Source: Ursus arctos (lineage: Eukaryota > Chordata > Mammalia > Carnivora > Ursidae). From it: a DNA stretch of 64,000 nt. The stretch's first letter is position 1, and every line of letters begins with the position of its first letter. The stretch is from positions 10,709,423 through 10,773,422 of the forward strand of contig NW_026622852.1 in NCBI RefSeq assembly GCF_023065955.2, in the 5' to 3' direction. Below are positions 60,640-64,000 of the stretch, in pieces. Below the pieces are notes generated by a model. The model saw only the letters and a list, made by a program, of their open reading frames with translations, ran no database searches and was not told where the DNA came from. A program made the translations under genes and the position numbers.

Positions 60640-61060
60640 AGACAGTTCCCTCTACATTCAAATTATTCACTTGAAGATAAGCTCCCACCAAACTCTTTAG
60701 GGGTTTAGCTAATTTACTGCACAGATACGGCACGTCTGTTGTAATAACAGGTAGGATGTATTGGGGTCGACCATTTATCAGAATTAGACTTCTTTTCTCA
60801 ATTCACAGTGAATTATGCTGCCTACATGACTCCCCTCTCTCAGAGCCTGCCATCCCCTCACGGCCCCTAATGTGGCAGGCAAACAAAATTGACAGTCTCA
60901 TCTTGTCAACAAGGGGCGATTCTCCTGAGAAGCCATTTAACTTTGCCGAGGAAGCAATGTATTAATGTGCATGTCCCAGCAATGTTAATCATCTTCAAGC
61001 TTCCGACCTAACTTTGACGTGAACGAAATCACCAAATTTGTTTACTAAATGAATCGTAAT
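60640..61060. other. Candidate conserved non-coding element in the last BNC2 intron
   Basis: TTAGCTAATTTACTGC, GGGGTCGACCATTTATC, AATTCACAGTGAATTATG, TGTATTAATGTGCATG and AATGAATCGTAATATGC are densely arranged. No repeat signature was found. Confidence 0.4.
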
Positions 61061-62399
61061 ATGCTAATAAGAAAGCATGACATATATGGAAAAGCCAAAC
61101 AGATGGTTTGTTTACTCCACTTTGCAACTTTATAAATGTTGTAACTCTGAAGATGTTAGTGAGAATTATTGGTTTGTTGGCAGAGGCAAACGTGTCTTTC
61201 GCATACTAAATCTGGTGCTACAGTTAGAAAACAATTTGTCATCGTCGTGGAATGCATAAAAAATGTTAATGTAGTAATGGCATTTGGGAAGGCAGATTGG
61301 TGGATGGAAAATGTGCATGCCGGATGCTCAGGTTAAGTGTAGAGTTGATACCCACCAGCCCTGCTCCCTAACCATTTTACTTTTGAGTTGTATCTGACAC
61401 ATGAAGGCTTCTCCAGGGTGCTGATTGAATTCAAGAGCTACCTGTTGCATTGTAACGTGAGAGGAGTGCTACACTGTGAAGACAGTTATGTTTTCACAGC
61501 ATTCGGAAATTTTCTCAATCAGGCAGCTCATATGGTGCTCAGTTGACTACTATTGGTGGGTAAGAAAAAGGCCATGAACACTGGCATCTTTTAAGGAATG
61601 AAATGAATCTGAGCTCTAATTTTGAGTTTTATATATATTTTTTTACCCTGGACGAACTAACCCTCAAATCTTCCAACTCTTGTGTTATCGTCTGACTTTA
61701 ATAAAGAGCTTAGAAGACCGAGGTCTAAAATAATAGGAATGCATTCTTCTCTTGAAAATTTTCTGCCATTTAAAAAATAAGCATTCTTTTTTAATACGTA
61801 CAACGTGAAACCTCAATTTCTTTCTGAGATCTTTTTCAAAGGAAATACTTTCTAAAACTAAATATTCAAAATGTTTTACGTCATTAAAATGGTTAACTTA
61901 AGATCTTTTAGAAAGGTAAGATGAGGAATGTCTGAGTTCCCCAAGGGAAGAGACAGAATCCTGTAAACCCTCAGTATTATGATTTAGCTATGGCCTTATC
62001 TGGAATTCTATATTAAAAATGAAACTACTTAAGATACATGAACAAAAAGGATGCACAAAATCTAATTTATGTTTTTGGTTAAATGATGTCAAATGTGCTA
62101 ATGAAAACTTCAGTTAACTAAGTAGCAAGGCACCGATGCTACTAAATATCTCAATTTTTAGAAACATTCAATTTTTGTGAAATTATTTTTACTTTTTAGT
62201 CACATGAGCATAGGGATAGCAGAATTTTATATTAAAAAGCTGCTGATTTCTCTCAATATTATGGACCATTTCCCCCAACTTCTTAAGTCCTCCGTATCGA
62301 GACTACCACTAATCCTGTGGGATTTCCTCATGGGATTTCCATTTAGTGCTGAAATTTTTACCCATCTGCAAAAGAGAAATGAGAGAACAAAGTGATCTA

Positions 62400-63010
62400 A
62401 AGAAAACACTGCAGTTCGTCTTGCTGCCCAAGGATCACTTTGGAGCAAGAAACATTAGCGGCTATCCCAGCCTGGCGCTTATATCTCATTTGAAACATCT
62501 CCTCATTCCTGACCAACAAAGAAAATTTCAATAAAGTACTTTTACTGGTTTAACAACAGTGAGCTCCTGGGATTGTCAAAGTGCTAAGCCTTTTCCAAGG
62601 AGAGAAAAAATCAGCAGCTCAAATATAATTAACCTTCTATTCTCAATGCAAACTGCCACGCACAGGAGCTCTGCAGTCTATTAGCAAAGTTATAATGGCC
62701 AACAGGCAGAAGCAAAATTGGTCAAAAAGTTGGCTGCTGCTGTCATATTTTTGGAATTATGATTAATGGCACTAATAATGTGGATGATTACTGATATGTG
62801 TATCTCCAGCAGTTTATCATATTGCTCTGGCTGCCTACGTCCACAATAAACAGGATGCTATCATTTACCTCTTTATTGAAGGCAATCCTTCTCTTGAAGG
62901 AGCATATTCTAATTACTTCGTAATGTTTTATGTCTTAAACATTTTGCAGCTCTGGACCTTGCCAACTGCTTCATGTCTACCATTGATTAATTACTGAATG
63001 TTTAATCAAA
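62400..63010. other. Candidate conserved non-coding element in the last BNC2 intron
   Basis: ATGATTAATGGCACTAATAA, GTGGATGATTACTG, AATATAATTAACC, CCATTGATTAATTACTG and TTCTAATTACTTCG cluster over 600 repeat-free bases. It is the strongest such candidate in the intron by eye. Confidence 0.45.
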
Positions 63011-63059
63011 ATTTAGAATCTAATGTAGTCATTTATGAGCACACTGCAGTGCCAAAGTA

Positions 63060-63200
63060 GTTAGGCTTTGCTCCCAAGTTTGGAGAGTGTTGGGTTCAAA
63101 ATCAAATCCCAGCTATGTATGAGGATCCAAGAATTTCACCTTGGGTGCTCTGAGGTTGCCAATTCTATCTGTGCTGATGAATGGAAGGTAATCTAACTAC
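63060..63200 (+). repeat. Possible MIR remnant in the BNC2 intron
   Basis: 'agtgttgggttcaaaatcaaatcccagct' and 'aagaatttcaccttgggtgctctgagg' resemble MIR with the middle decayed. Confidence 0.35.
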
Positions 63201-64000
63201 AGGGTAAACAGCATCTTTACCTACCCTCTCCCTACCGATTTTCCTATCCTCTCTCCCCAATTCCCCAATCAACAGAGCAGCACCACTGGCAGCTTCTGAG
63301 AACAAGAAGGTCCTCGTGAACACCCATCACGAGAACATAGTTTTGAAGTGGTTAAACAAGTGAAAAATAATTTGCTGGGACAAATACATGAGTTTTTTTT
63401 TAATGTGGATTTTTTATGGTACTGTCATACAACCATTCACCGTTGAAGTTAAGTGTTTTTTTAATACCATTACTGAACTGCTGAAATGGATGCTAATATA
63501 GCTTGGAGTGCTAATGTCAAGTCCCGGTAATAAAAAAGACAGACTGCTGAATGAAATAATTTCACGTAAAAAATAGAACAAAAGTGCTCTCTCTCTTGCT
63601 CTCTACTTTTATTGAATTGGGACTGACTGAGCCAATTGCTTTAGAAGTCTGTAAAACACAATTACTAGTGAGCGAACTGACCCACCAGTGCCCCCTCAGT
63701 GACAGAGCAGGCTAAAAAGGCAGCAGAGTCAGAGAGGCCCCCCTCAGCTGGCCATCAGACCGAAGAGGCTTCCTTCTGAATGTCTGTTGTGCTCATTGTC
63801 CAAATCTGTCTCCTTTTACTTACAAAATCTGGTTATTTCTCCACAACGTGATAAAGTAACTTCATATGTTACTTTCTGAGATGAAGATGTCTGTTCTGGC
63901 AATTAAGGATGATCTGTCTTTTGATATGCTTATTTATGTGGATGTTTATGTATAAACACACATACCTTACGCGGATGCACTTAGATTAGGACGTTAGCGT

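Larger units (their letters stand above)
55064..64000 (-). other. BNC2: Last intron of BNC2 (3' portion), continuing beyond the window
   Basis: No further coding exon was found upstream of the terminal exon. The large exon of BNC2 that carries most of the protein should lie beyond 64000. The stretch is AT-rich, with few simple repeats (GA at 56.7 kb, CA and GT at 60.0 kb), at most one weak MIR remnant (63.1 kb) and several single-copy blocks listed separately as candidate conserved elements. Stretches at 55.1-57.5 kb and 58.2-60.0 kb show nothing else recognisable. Confidence 0.85.

Overview
This window is ordinary nuclear DNA of a mammal in the order Carnivora, most likely a caniform of the arctoid group (bear, panda or seal-like). 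The evidence is seven tRNA-Lys-type carnivore SINEs. Most have clear target-site duplications, and several carry the body variant I associate with arctoid genomes. The remaining repeats are older mammalian families (MIR, L2, L1M, MLT1/MaLR). I see no bacterial, viral or plasmid gene and no CRISPR array.

The only protein-coding exon I can support is the last exon of BNC2 (basonuclin-2), on the minus strand at 54403-55063. It encodes the final 219 residues. These hold the two histidine ligands of a zinc finger whose cysteines lie in the preceding exon (outside the window), a serine/acidic linker, and the terminal pair of C2H2 fingers. Downstream of the stop (towards lower coordinates) a very long 3' UTR probably runs to an ATTAAA signal at 45042-45047, about 9.4 kb. 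Upstream (55064 to the end) is the last BNC2 intron, rich in AT and homeodomain-type TAAT motifs, with several stretches that read like conserved non-coding elements.

Layout: 1-45020 is intergenic DNA beyond the 3' end of BNC2. It contains all seven carnivore SINEs (7.4, 9.1, 18.5, 24.2, 28.5, 36.0 and 38.1 kb), old L1/L2/MIR/MLT1 fragments, a 243-nt polypyrimidine tract (30.9 kb), a small CpG-rich patch (35.1 kb) and single-copy stretches that may be regulatory. 45020-54402 is the inferred BNC2 3' UTR, and 55064-64000 is intron. From about 41.3 kb to the end of the window I recognise almost no interspersed repeats, in contrast to the left part.

The most interesting leads are a 13-bp perfect hairpin beside a CpG-rich patch inside the inferred 3' UTR (46.34-46.59 kb), a TATA/GC-box/splice-donor arrangement pointing towards the BNC2 3' end (42.17-42.24 kb), the repeat-poor block around the terminal exon, and the candidate conserved non-coding elements. 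None amounts to a clearly new biological system. Conservation and expression data would be needed to promote any of them.
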